NCBI RefSeq assembly: GCF_938002845.1
Contig: NZ_CALKZP010000007.1
Coordinates: forward strand, 1 to 33,074
DNA length: 33,074 nucleotides
Origin: an uncultured Campylobacter sp.
Lineage (GTDB): Bacteria > Campylobacterota > Campylobacteria > Campylobacterales > Campylobacteraceae
Direction: 5' to 3'
Part shown: positions 8,084-15,375 of the stretch, piece by piece
Numbering within the stretch: the stretch's first letter is position 1
Layout: the number at the start of each line of letters is the position of its first letter
The notes under the pieces: generated by a model
Told to the model about the DNA's origin: nothing
What the model saw: the letters and a program-made list of their open reading frames with translations, nothing else
Databases searched by the model: none
Program-made: the position numbers and the translations under genes

Positions 8084-9040
8084 GTGGATATTAAAACCGT
8101 CATAGAGTTAGAAAAGCAGCGCAAACGGCTTAAGAAAAGTCGCAAGCTTTGGAAAATTTTAAGTTATCTCGTAGCGTTCGTGGTTTTCGGTCCGATGCTT
8201 GCGCTCGCATTGATAATCATCTTTCTCGATTTTCCCAAACTCGATCTTGGCATAGAAAGCTTATCTTTTTTGGTCATGTCTATTTTAGCAATAATCGCCA
8301 TGCGGGACGAATTTTACGAGTGGATTTTTGAGCGTAAAACCGAGCGGTTTGTGCTGCAATATAAAGAGCTTTATCTCAAGCCCTATATCGAGAGTCTGGG
8401 CTTTTCGTATAAAATGGGCGCGCTTTTTCAGGAAAAAGAGGTAAGAGCAAGCGAGATATTTGACGGATTTGAAAGATTTAGCGCGGATGATCTGGTTTGC
8501 GCGAACGTGGACGGCGTGGATTTTATGTTTTGCGATATAAGACTAGAAAAAGACATCGGTACGGGAATTCCATTTATTTTTAAAAATAATTACGCCACAT
8601 TTTTCGAAGGACCCTTTTTCGTGGCAAATTTTAATAAAAAAATCCACTCCGACGTTCTTGTTTTCTCGAATACGACACTGCCGCCGTCTGAGTTGCAGCA
8701 CAAACTACTGGGCGGTCGCGAAATCCCGATAGATAACGCGGACTTCAATCAAAATTTTACGATCTATGCAAACGACGCAATGACGGTTATGTATGTTCTG
8801 ACGCCCGCGCTGATGGAGAAAATTTTATCTCTTAAACAGCTCGTGAAATCGAACATCTCGCTGAGCTTCAAGCAAAATAAAATTTACATCGCGATAGCTC
8901 GCGGTGCCGATAGTTTCGAGCCGAGCTTGGATCAGCCGATACTCAATGCTCGCATCGCAAAGAATATCAAGGCGGATCTGGACGCGATGCTACAAATCGT
9001 AAAAATTCTAAAGCTGAATGAAAAAATTTGGACGTCTTAG
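8084..9040 (+). CDS. DUF3137-domain membrane protein
   Basis: A 318-residue protein of unknown function. A basic N-terminus (roughly residues 5-25) is followed by two hydrophobic segments (about 27-50 and 58-75), then a soluble region. There, IFDGFERFSADDLVCANVDGVDFMFCDI and the following Phe-rich strands resemble the DUF3137 pattern, in which a short lF...f...D.v.G... core precedes a beta-rich domain. Two starts are possible. TTG 8078 would touch the AGAGG at 8073-8077, while GTG 8084 sits 6 bases after it and is preferred. The gene stands alone between dxr and tRNA-Val and is bracketed by a diverged direct repeat. The family call is from memory of the pattern and is moderate. Confidence 0.65.
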   Translation: MDIKTVIELEKQRKRLKKSRKLWKILSYLVAFVVFGPMLALALIIIFLDFPKLDLGIESLSFLVMSILAIIAMRDEFYEWIFERKTERFVLQYKELYLKPYIESLGFSYKMGALFQEKEVRASEIFDGFERFSADDLVCANVDGVDFMFCDIRLEKDIGTGIPFIFKNNYATFFEGPFFVANFNKKIHSDVLVFSNTTLPPSELQHKLLGGREIPIDNADFNQNFTIYANDAMTVMYVLTPALMEKILSLKQLVKSNISLSFKQNKIYIAIARGADSFEPSLDQPILNARIAKNIKADLDAMLQIVKILKLNEKIWTS

Positions 9041-9116
9041 CCAGGCGCAAGGCGGAGCGAGGCAAGCGGGGCAAAACGAGGTAAGGTATGGCGAACAAAC
9101 GGAGCGCGTTGCTTGC

Positions 9117-9220
9117 GCAAGGAGTTGAAAAATTTAGCGGCATCCAAGCGGAATGCACCAAAAACGCGCCATATCTGGCGTAAATTTACGCCGCGCCGCG
9201 AGTTCGCCTATTAAATTTTA
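9117..9220 (+). repeat. Right copy of ~100-bp imperfect direct repeat
   Basis: Collinear with 7965-8066: it starts GCAAGGAGTTGAAAAATTT and ends ATTAAATTTTA, about 1.15 kb from the left copy and in the same orientation. Together the two copies bracket the DUF3137 gene. Confidence 0.55.
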
Positions 9221-9223
9221 CGC

Positions 9224-9356
9224 GGATTTTGGAAAGATCATGAAATTTCGCGCGGGGTTTCGGCATGGGGATTTTGGCAAAATCGTGAAATTTCACGTAG
9301 AATTTCGATGGGGATTTTACGTCGCGGCGAAATCTTGTGTAGAATTTCGGCAAGGG
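9224..9356 (+). repeat. Three imperfect ~44-bp tandem repeats
   Basis: GGATTTT starts copies at 9224, 9269 and 9312. Each continues through AAA/TC, a GTGAAATTTC- or GAAATC-like block, and ends near GxxTTTCGxxxxGG. Spacing is 45 then 43 bases, so the copies do not hold one reading frame, which argues against a protein. With the right copy of the direct repeat, this accounts for most of the 406-base gap between the DUF3137 gene and tRNA-Val. Confidence 0.5.
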
Positions 9357-9426
9357 TAAGATGATAAAATTTTGGCGGAATTTTACGAAAAGTTAAAATT
9401 TGCTTGCTATTGAGAGATTTTTTTGA

Positions 9427-9432
9427 TATACT
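9427..9432 (+). promoter_or_regulatory. Promoter -10 of tRNA-Val
   Basis: TATACT directly preceded by a T7-GA run, the campylobacterial extended -10 form, 14 bases before the first base of the tRNA. The spacing suits transcription starting a few bases before the mature 5' end. Confidence 0.65.
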
Positions 9433-9446
9433 GCCGTTTCTTTTTT

Positions 9447-9522
9447 GGCCCCGTAACTCAGTTGGTAGAGTGTCACCTTGACATGGTGGAAGTCGTTGGT
9501 TCGAGTCCAATCGGGACCACCA
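9447..9522 (+). tRNA. tRNA-Val (anticodon GAC)
   Basis: A 76-base cloverleaf with encoded CCA (9520-9522). The D stem is 9456-9459/9468-9471 and the anticodon stem 9473-9477/9485-9489, with loop TTGACAT giving anticodon GAC at 9480-9482. The T stem is 9495-9499/9507-9511 with loop TTCGAGT. The acceptor stem 9447-9453/9512-9518 pairs except at the third position, where C9449 faces A9516. A T would be expected at 9449. Discriminator base is A. The 190 bases after it, before the next gene, hold nothing I recognise. Confidence 0.97.
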
Positions 9523-9712
9523 CTTAAGCTATTTTCAAATTTTAACCGCTTTATTTTCGCGCACAGCACTTATCTTAAATTTAGTTATTCCGACCCCTTT
9601 CATTTTTATTTTAGATATAATTTTTCCAGAAATACTACGAGATTGATTAACCGATCGATGAGGTAAATTCTATCGGCAACCGATTAAATTTAGAAAGGAG
9701 TATCGGCGATAT

Positions 9713-9973
9713 ATGGGGCAGTATGTTATAAAAACCTTAGACTACTGCGCAGAAAAGGGACTGCAGCTACAATGGGAAAAGGACTTCGCGATCTCCGTCA
9801 ATGCTCTCGAAAACGAAGTTACTATAAGGGCAAATAAAAGCGGGCTTATATCTCTTGCCAGGCATTTGCTTACTTTAGCGCAAGATTCTGCGCCGAAACA
9901 TTCGCATATACATCTGGATGAGTATAATTCGCTTGAGGAGGGCTCGGCGGAACTTATATTGGAGAAAATATGA
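9713..9973 (+). CDS. Imm32-like immunity protein
   Basis: An 86-residue acidic soluble protein without signal or membrane segment. The C-terminal two thirds fit the Imm32 immunity family as I know it: a strand (EVTIRANK), a helix GLISLARHLLTLAQ with conserved Leu/Ala spacing, a His-rich strand HSHIHLDEYN, and the ending LEEGSAELILEKI. Such proteins neutralise toxins of polymorphic or contact-dependent systems, but no toxin gene is present here, so it may be an orphan immunity gene. AAAGGAG (9694-9700) lies 12 bases before the ATG, a long but usable spacing. The stop overlaps the next small ORF (ATGA), so translation is coupled. Confidence 0.6.
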   Translation: MGQYVIKTLDYCAEKGLQLQWEKDFAISVNALENEVTIRANKSGLISLARHLLTLAQDSAPKHSHIHLDEYNSLEEGSAELILEKI

Positions 9974-10062
9974 ACACAAACAGCATCAACGTGGATGGAA
10001 AAGAGCTATTATCCTCCGCGATCAAAAGAGATGGGATCATATTAACGGCGCTTTATGAATGA
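9970..10062 (+). CDS. 30-codon coupled ORF, unknown
   Basis: ATG 9970 overlaps the stop of the preceding gene in ATGA. The 30-residue product (MNTNSINVDGKELL...) has no recognisable motif and ends in a TGA that overlaps the next ORF (ATG 10055). It may be a coupling peptide, or the broken 5' end of the downstream gene. This is a weak call. Confidence 0.3.
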   Translation: MNTNSINVDGKELLSSAIKRDGIILTALYE

Positions 10063-10612
10063 CGGCGTAGTGCGCAAAAAGGAGAATAAGCCAGTGTTGC
10101 CGAATAAAATTTATATAAAAGACGATCCTCTAACTATCGATGAGGAGCTTATGGGGCATGAGTATCATAAATTAGATATTAAAATTCTAGAAAACAAAAG
10201 GCTTGTGGTATTGGATTTTACTACGAATTTGGCTATGTATTATTTCGCAAAAAACATTTTAACATCATCGTATAATGAAAGAATCTCATACCTAGAGCTT
10301 TTTCCTTATGAAGATTGGGTGGGAGGAGCGCGATTCGCAAAAAATAGCGCTCAACTATGCATAGATATAGAGAAATTTATCAAAATGAACGAAGCGGAGT
10401 GCTATATAGCGGATGATATGGACAGGTACAAATTTAGGCTGGATTTTAAAACATTCTACCAAAGCGTTACATTTTATTTTCCTAATACGAAGGATTACAT
10501 AAATTTCGCCAAATATCTGCTAAGTATGAGTATTTACAATAGAAAAAATAGAGTAAAATTTTATAGCGAAGATTATACGTTGATTTTGCAATATTGCAGG
10601 TTTGTTATATGA
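10055..10612 (+). CDS. Putative immunity-like protein with two copies of an Imm32-like motif
   Basis: I do not recognise this 185-residue soluble protein by family. It looks internally duplicated: RLVVLDFTTNLAMYYFAKNI with LTSSYNERISYLELFPYED (about residues 50-87) parallels QSVTFYFPNTKDYINFAKYL with LSMSIYNRKNRVKFYSEDY (about 135-174). Both also resemble the VTIRANK-GLISLARHLLTL-HIHLDEYN core of the Imm32-like gene upstream. The start is uncertain. ATG 10055 overlaps the preceding small ORF and has no Shine-Dalgarno sequence, whereas GTG 10094 lies 9 bases after AAGGAG (10079-10084) and may be the true start, giving a 172-residue protein. It could be an immunity protein of the same toxin system, by inference only. 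Confidence 0.5.
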   Translation: MNDGVVRKKENKPVLPNKIYIKDDPLTIDEELMGHEYHKLDIKILENKRLVVLDFTTNLAMYYFAKNILTSSYNERISYLELFPYEDWVGGARFAKNSAQLCIDIEKFIKMNEAECYIADDMDRYKFRLDFKTFYQSVTFYFPNTKDYINFAKYLLSMSIYNRKNRVKFYSEDYTLILQYCRFVI

Positions 10613-10729
10613 GAAATTTAGAGCGATCAAAAATAAAATTTATCTCTCATAAAGCCAAAATTTAAGGATCGGACGGTATGGCGCAAAACGCTATAAATAA
10701 AGCAAAGCATAACGAAAAGGAGCGGCAAA

Positions 10730-11135
10730 ATGTTAGATAGAATTGCCTCTTGTTTAACGGGCATAATGTGCTTCTTATATCTTATAAATTTTACGGTACA
10801 TAAACATGTAAGAATAGGCGAGAAATATATTAAATTTGATGATGCGGGTAGTTTGTGGATATTGCCCGCAATCGCATTTATAGTAATAGGTATTTCTGGC
10901 TTTTATTTTGCCTTCCGCTCTGAAAAGAGCATAAAAAAAATACCCGGAGTATATGTGGTGTGCAGACTGCGGTAAATTTTACCGATACGAGGATGTCAAA
11001 AATACGGATCAAATTTGCTCGGACTGCGGCAAAAAGCTAACGGAGTATAATGACGGCGAGTACTGGCGAAGCAACGCCTCCGATCAAAGCGCTAAAGCTC
11101 CAAAGATCAAAAAGCGTAAATTTAAAAAGCGATGA
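10730..11135 (+). pseudogene. Two-TM zinc-ribbon protein, frameshifted at an A8 tract
   Basis: Two overlapping frames (10730-10975 and 10953-11135) make up one gene. The first gives MLDRIASCL..., two hydrophobic segments, then FRSEKSIKK and runs off into VCRLR-stop. The second gives MWCADCGKF...CSDCGKKL, a CxxC...CxxC zinc ribbon. Removing one A from the A8 run at 10933-10940 joins them as SIKKYPEYMWCADCGKFYRYEDVKN. This lines up residue for residue with SVKYYPKFMRCKGCLKFYNFSDVKD of the intact paralogue at 11169-11594. AAGGAG (10715-10720) precedes ATG 10730. A 20-codon ORF at 10678-10740 overlaps the start and could couple translation. The shift may be mutation, phase variation, transcriptional slippage or sequencing error. 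Confidence 0.7.
10933..10940 (+). repeat. A8 homopolymer at the frameshift site
   Basis: Eight consecutive A between ATN and TACCC. An A7 tract would restore a single reading frame with the downstream zinc ribbon. Confidence 0.8.
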
Positions 11136-11168
11136 AATTTTGATTTGTTATACGAGGAATATATAAAA

Positions 11169-11594
11169 ATGCTAAATAGAATTTTCGCATTAATCGGCTT
11201 TTTTGCTTTTTTCGCATGGGGACTAGCGGCCGCTTTATCGGGGAAAGTCGATATAAAACCCGGCTTTATGGCATCGGTAAAGCTTGAAAGCGCGTATCTG
11301 CGTATCATCATAGGAATTTTATGCTTTGCGGCGTGCGCTTTCTTTGCGTATCTCGCATTTCGCCCCGAAAAAAGCGTAAAGTATTATCCTAAATTTATGC
11401 GCTGCAAAGGGTGTCTTAAATTTTATAATTTCTCGGACGTTAAAGATAGGAGCGTTTGCCCTAAATGCGGAGGCGAGCTGCAAGATTATGCTGAGATAGA
11501 AAAGTGGAATCAAGCGGAAAGAAATAAAAAGCTTGAAAGATATTATAAATTTGAAAAAGAGTGGCTAAAGAGGGTGAGCCATGATAAAAAATAA
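11169..11594 (+). CDS. Two-TM protein with C-terminal zinc ribbon (intact paralogue)
   Basis: A 141-residue protein of unknown function. Two hydrophobic segments (about residues 5-22 and 44-64) are followed by a short linker with FRPEKSVKYYPKFM, then a four-Cys zinc ribbon made of CKGC and CPKC 20 residues apart, and a charged helical tail ending VSHDKK. The start is ATG 11169, because GAGGAA lies 9 bases upstream and MLNRI matches the MLDRI start of the paralogue. The upstream TTG at 11145 lacks a binding site. The gene is a tandem duplicate of the frameshifted copy immediately before it. The soluble ribbon would face the cytoplasm if both termini are inside. Confidence 0.7.
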   Translation: MLNRIFALIGFFAFFAWGLAAALSGKVDIKPGFMASVKLESAYLRIIIGILCFAACAFFAYLAFRPEKSVKYYPKFMRCKGCLKFYNFSDVKDRSVCPKCGGELQDYAEIEKWNQAERNKKLERYYKFEKEWLKRVSHDKK

Positions 11595-11634
11595 TTGATG
11601 CGCAAGCAAAATCAAAAAGTCTTAGGAATAAAAA

Positions 11635-11778
11635 ATGAGCGCTAGGATAGGTTTAATACTTTTTGGCGCATTTTAGACGGGTATGATTTTAGGGATTTGG
11701 CTAAATTTCAAAATTTCAGCTAGATCCGCTTTGCGAATTTGCCTTTTTAAAAAAACGCCGCCAAGGAGTCTAAATTAA
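11635..11778 (+). pseudogene. Possible remnant of a third small membrane-protein ORF
   Basis: AGGA lies 7 bases before ATG 11635, which reads MSARIGLILFGAF and then TAG at 11674-11676. The frame then continues TGMILGIWLNFKIS... to TAA 11776-11778. The size and hydrophobic start resemble the beginning of the two-TM proteins upstream, so it may be a decayed relative. Evidence is thin. Confidence 0.25.
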
Positions 11779-11867
11779 AACCGAAATTTTACCGCGCCCA
11801 GCAAAACGCTCGAAATTAAAATTTCATCCAATCTACGCCAAAATTTTAAAAAATCTATCTTTAATCT

Positions 11868-11892
11868 TTGAAATTTATTATTATTTAATCAA
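11868..11892 (+). promoter_or_regulatory. Fur-box-like AT-rich palindrome upstream of the TonB receptor
   Basis: A 25-base AT-rich element framed by TTGA and TCAA around a TTATTATT centre lies immediately upstream of the -10 and would overlap the -35 region. Its composition and place suit Fur-type repression of an iron-uptake receptor, but it matches the consensus only loosely. Confidence 0.35.
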
Positions 11893-11899
11893 GAGAAAT

Positions 11900-11905
11900 T
11901 ATAAT
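11900..11905 (+). promoter_or_regulatory. -10 element of the TonB-receptor gene
   Basis: TATAAT, 52 bases before the ATG at 11957, in a non-coding AT-rich stretch. No clear -35 is seen. Confidence 0.5.
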
Positions 11906-11956
11906 ATAGCATTTGCAAATCATTCGCAAAATTCTAATTTTGAATAGGGGAGAGTG

Positions 11957-14032
11957 ATGTTTAAGAAATTTTATCTTTCAAATGCCGCGATCGCGCTAAG
12001 TTTGTGCGCCGCATTGCAACTAAACGGAGCCGAAAACAACGCCACGTCCGAAAATATCAGCGCGTCCGGCGCGGGAGCCGTAAATTCCGCAGCTTCTAAA
12101 AACGCTTCCGGCGCGAACGCCACGAGGCTGGGCACCATCGTAGTTACCGCAACGGGCTTTGAGGATATGCTTAAAAACGAGGTTCGCAACGTTTCCGTTA
12201 TCACCGCGGAGGATATGGAAAACCGCGGCTACCGCGATCTGCGCGAAATTTTAGAAAAGGCGCCGGGGGTTAGCTTTCACGGCGATACGGTCGATCTGCG
12301 CGGGCAGGGCCAAAAGGCAAATACCTCCGTAAAGGTTCTTCTCAACGGAGTCGCGCTCAATATGATCGACACGACGCCGACGAGCATTCCGATCGATTTA
12401 GTTCCGATCGAAGATATTGAGCGCGTGGAGATCATTCCAGGCGGCGGTAGCGTGCTTTACGGCAGCGGCACCAGCGGCGGCGTGATAAATATCATCACAA
12501 AAAAGGGTGCCAGATACCCATACGCCAATATCTCCACTAAGATCGCGTCGTATAATTACAATGATCTAAATTTAGGGCTAGGCGGAGGCGTGAGCGAGAA
12601 TTTGTTTTTAAAAACCGCCTTAAAGGGCTTTAAGCAGCGCGGATACCGCAAGGGCGAGAAAGAGAGCGGCTATTACGGCTCGCTCGGGATGCATTATAAA
12701 ATTTCGGACGATCAAAGCATCTCTTTTGATCCGAGCTATTATCAGGCGCGAACCTATTCGGTGCCGAGCTTAGGGCTTGCCGAGCTTAAAGTGGATCGCC
12801 GCCAGCAAGGAGGTGAACGGACTTTTACCAAAAGTACGCGGGCAAATTTCGATTTCGGCTACACGGTAAAATTCGGCGATCGGGTAGAGATGAATCTGCA
12901 TCCTTATTATCAAGATATCAGGATCATTCAGAGCGGATTTGTGATGAAAGACCGCAAAGAGGGGGCAAATTTAAAAGGCAAGCTCGACTACGACAGCGGC
13001 GAGTTCATAACGGGATATGATTATCTCAAAAACAAGGGCTTTCGCAGGATAAATCTTAACGACGCGATGAATCCTATGATGAGCAGTTCACAGCTTACGA
13101 TCTTTGATATGCAAAAGCTTACCCACTCGGTCTATGCTTTAGAAAAGCACAATTTCACCGAGTTGTTTTCGCTAAGTGCGGGTGGGCGGTTTGAGCGCGC
13201 CGAATACAAAGTAAATCGCAGAGTTTCGACTACTATAAAAAGGATGGGAAACATAATCTTGCAGATGCAAAATAGTACCCGAGTAAGCGATCATAAGAAC
13301 AACTACGCTTTTGAGATTACGCCGAATTTTAATTATTCCAAGGATGGCAATCTATATTTTAAATTTGAGCGCGGCTATATCTCGCCGGCCCCTAATCAGC
13401 TCATCGACAAGCTCGGTCGCAACGGCCCTTACGTGCTTAATAACCTCAAATCCGAAACCTTTAAAACCTACGAGATCGGCCTTAAAGATCTGATCTACGG
13501 GCAATACGTAAGCGCTACGATCTTTTGGACCGATACGAAAAACGAGATCGTAAACGAACTGCTCGGCAGCAACATTATGCACGGTTGGCTTTTTATCAAT
13601 ATCGACGAGACGCGCCGCAAGGGCGTGGAGCTGTATGCGGAGCAAAGTCTGCTTTCAAATTTAAAGCTCAGCGAGACCTTTTCATACGTCGACGCCAAGA
13701 TCCAATCCGGCGCGAATAAAGGTAAGCAGGTTCCGTTGGTGGAGCGCTCGAAGTTCGTTTTGGGCGTCGATTACGAGCCGATTAGAAATTTAACGCTGAT
13801 GAGCGATTTTAAATATTTCTCATCATCGCACGACGTCAACCACGATAGAATCGACTCGCGCACGATCGTAGATCTGGGCGCTGCGTACCGCTTCGCAAGC
13901 GGATTTTTGATAAGCGCGGGAGTCAAAAACGTCTTTGACGAGGAGTATAATTACAACCAAAATTTACGCTCGGACATCTATACTCCGGCTCCAGGGCGCA
14001 ACTATTACGTGGAGTTTAAATACACCTATTAG
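11957..14032 (+). CDS. TonB-dependent outer-membrane receptor
   Basis: A 691-residue gated porin that would import an iron chelate or similar ligand using TonB energy. A signal peptide (MFKKFYLSNAAIALSLCAALQLNGA) is followed by an Ala/Ser/Asn-rich linker and the TonB box GTIVVTATG (about residues 58-66). The plug domain contains ILEKAPGVSFHGDTVDLRG, VKVLLNGVALN, IEDIERVEIIPGGGSVLYGSGTSGGVINIITKKG, and a 22-strand-type barrel ends with NVFDEEYN and an aromatic C-terminus (FKYTY). ATG 11957 is taken rather than the adjacent GTG 11954, because AGGGGAG ends at 11952. The ligand cannot be fixed from sequence; colicin-I/siderophore-type receptors look closest. The upstream Fur-like element supports iron control. 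Confidence 0.9.
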   Translation: MFKKFYLSNAAIALSLCAALQLNGAENNATSENISASGAGAVNSAASKNASGANATRLGTIVVTATGFEDMLKNEVRNVSVITAEDMENRGYRDLREILEKAPGVSFHGDTVDLRGQGQKANTSVKVLLNGVALNMIDTTPTSIPIDLVPIEDIERVEIIPGGGSVLYGSGTSGGVINIITKKGARYPYANISTKIASYNYNDLNLGLGGGVSENLFLKTALKGFKQRGYRKGEKESGYYGSLGMHYKISDDQSISFDPSYYQARTYSVPSLGLAELKVDRRQQGGERTFTKSTRANFDFGYTVKFGDRVEMNLHPYYQDIRIIQSGFVMKDRKEGANLKGKLDYDSGEFITGYDYLKNKGFRRINLNDAMNPMMSSSQLTIFDMQKLTHSVYALEKHNFTELFSLSAGGRFERAEYKVNRRVSTTIKRMGNIILQMQNSTRVSDHKNNYAFEITPNFNYSKDGNLYFKFERGYISPAPNQLIDKLGRNGPYVLNNLKSETFKTYEIGLKDLIYGQYVSATIFWTDTKNEIVNELLGSNIMHGWLFINIDETRRKGVELYAEQSLLSNLKLSETFSYVDAKIQSGANKGKQVPLVERSKFVLGVDYEPIRNLTLMSDFKYFSSSHDVNHDRIDSRTIVDLGAAYRFASGFLISAGVKNVFDEEYNYNQNLRSDIYTPAPGRNYYVEFKYTY

Positions 14033-14063
14033 CGTGCGTTTAAATTTAAGCGAGGTTTGAGCT

Positions 14064-14100
14064 GCGAAATTTAAAATTTACGGGCGAAATTTAAAATTTT
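14064..14100 (+). repeat. 20-bp tandem direct repeat
   Basis: GCGAAATTTAAAATTT occurs at 14064 and again at 14084, separated by TACGG or TTGCC. It lies between the TonB receptor and the methyltransferase gene. Confidence 0.5.
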
Positions 14101-14151
14101 GCCGCGACGTGCTTTGCCGCCGCGAGATTAAATTGAATAAAAGGAGCGAAG

Positions 14152-14943
14152 ATAAAACCGGACTATAAAAACTGGGTGCCTAAGGGCATGATCGCGAGCT
14201 TTGCCGCGGGTGCGGGCGTAGCGTTAGTTTTATTTTTGATTTTCGGCGTTTGCGGCGCCTTCGTTGGCGGCGTGTTAAGATGGTTTCTTGCCGGGCTTTT
14301 CGGCGCAGCGACGCTGGTTTTGATCGGCTTTACGATCTACTGCATCGTGTGGTACCGCGCGTTTGATTACGGCGGCAAGCGTCAGCTCTCTCGCGCGATC
14401 GTAGAGGGCACGGCAAAATACGTGGATCTACCCGAGGGCGGGCGCGGGCTAGACGTAGGCTGCGGCAGCGGCGCGCTAACGATCGCCGTGGCTAAGCGCA
14501 ACCCGCACGCATCGGTGCTAGGCGTCGATCGCTGGGGCTTTGAGTACGCGTCTTTTAACAAACAGCTGTGCGAATCCAACGCGCGCGCCGAAGGTGTGCA
14601 AAACACCAGCTTCGAGCAGGCCGACGCCACGCAGCTGCCCTTTGAGGACGGCAGCTTCGATGCGGTTACAAGCAACTACGTCTATCACAACATCATGCGC
14701 AAGGACCGCCAGGCGTTACTTTTAGAGACGCTTCGCGTGCTTAAAAAGGGCGGCAGCTTCGCAATCCATGATCTTTTCTCGCGCGGAAACTACGGCGACA
14801 TGGATGCTTTCATCGCACGTCTTAAGGAGCAGGGCTATGAGCAGATCGAGCTCATAGATACGACGCAGGGGCTTTTTATGGGCCCGCGCGAATCCAAATG
14901 GCTGATGCTAGGTAGCTCAAAGCTTCTGGCGGGTAGAAAATAG
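14152..14943 (+). CDS. Membrane-anchored class I SAM methyltransferase, probable ATA start
   Basis: Two hydrophobic segments (about residues 15-35 and 41-63) anchor a cytoplasmic Rossmann methyltransferase. Motif I is GLDVGCGSGALTIAVAKRN (about residues 101-119), followed by VLGVDRWG, DATQLPFEDGSFDAVTSNYVYHNI and a C-terminal substrate region. The substrate is unknown. No ATG or GTG fits the binding site: AAGGAG (14141-14146) lies 5 bases before ATA 14152, while GTG 14176 is 30 bases from it. Reading from ATA adds KPDYKNWVPKGM, a segment I recall as the conserved N-terminus of this subfamily. ATA is therefore taken as the start, giving 263 residues; from GTG the protein would be 255. Confidence 0.75.
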   Translation: MKPDYKNWVPKGMIASFAAGAGVALVLFLIFGVCGAFVGGVLRWFLAGLFGAATLVLIGFTIYCIVWYRAFDYGGKRQLSRAIVEGTAKYVDLPEGGRGLDVGCGSGALTIAVAKRNPHASVLGVDRWGFEYASFNKQLCESNARAEGVQNTSFEQADATQLPFEDGSFDAVTSNYVYHNIMRKDRQALLLETLRVLKKGGSFAIHDLFSRGNYGDMDAFIARLKEQGYEQIELIDTTQGLFMGPRESKWLMLGSSKLLAGRK

Positions 14944-15375
14944 AAAGTCTTTATTCGATTTAAAATCGGTAGCTAACGCGAATAAAATTTTAAAGTTATT
15001 AAAAATTTTGGAATTCTAAGATTTATGAAATTTTAGAATTTTGTAAAATTTTAAGAAAACACAATGCGGTGAAATTTTAGAATTCTGCCTAATTTTAAAT
15101 TTTGAAATTCCGCCTGACGCACTACTGCATTAGTATCGCGACAAATACCTTGAGCTGCGCTTTAGCCATATTTGCCGTATTGAAGCGGCACATTTTTCGC
15201 ACCCGCCGCGCACCCAATCGGATTTAAATCCCACCGCTTAGCAAATCCGCGAAATTTTTTATAATTCTATAAATCTCAAATTTTATAAATTTTAAAATTA
15301 CGTATCGTTACGCCACTATCACGGCAGAGTACTTTAACCGCGCCTACCTCATCTGCCCGCTGAGTATCCGCGCGG
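14944..15375 (+). other. Gene-free convergent gap with imperfect hairpin
   Basis: No gene is seen in these 432 bases between two convergent genes. An AT-rich imperfect inverted repeat (arms about 15002-15024 and 15028-15052, built from AAATTT and GAATTC words) lies just after the methyltransferase and may end transcription from either side. The rest is RAATTY-rich spacer. Confidence 0.5.

Noticed and set aside
9088..9183. 31-codon ORF MANKRSALLAQ... after the DUF3137 gene
   Set aside because: AGG is nearby, but the ORF runs into the direct-repeat copy and has no homologue I know; chance is likely.
9153..9359. Plus-strand frame MHQKRAISGVNLRR... with repeated GKIxKF units
   Set aside because: It is a translation of the tandem-repeat DNA. 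The repeat period shifts (45 then 43) so the frame is not maintained, and there is no ribosome-binding site.
9447..9522. tRNA-Val as an attachment site of an integrated island
   Set aside because: I found no second copy of the tRNA 3' end and no integrase gene within the window.
11084..11513. Minus-strand frames opposite the zinc-ribbon genes
   Set aside because: Shadows of the plus-strand genes, which have good ribosome-binding sites and a paralogue.
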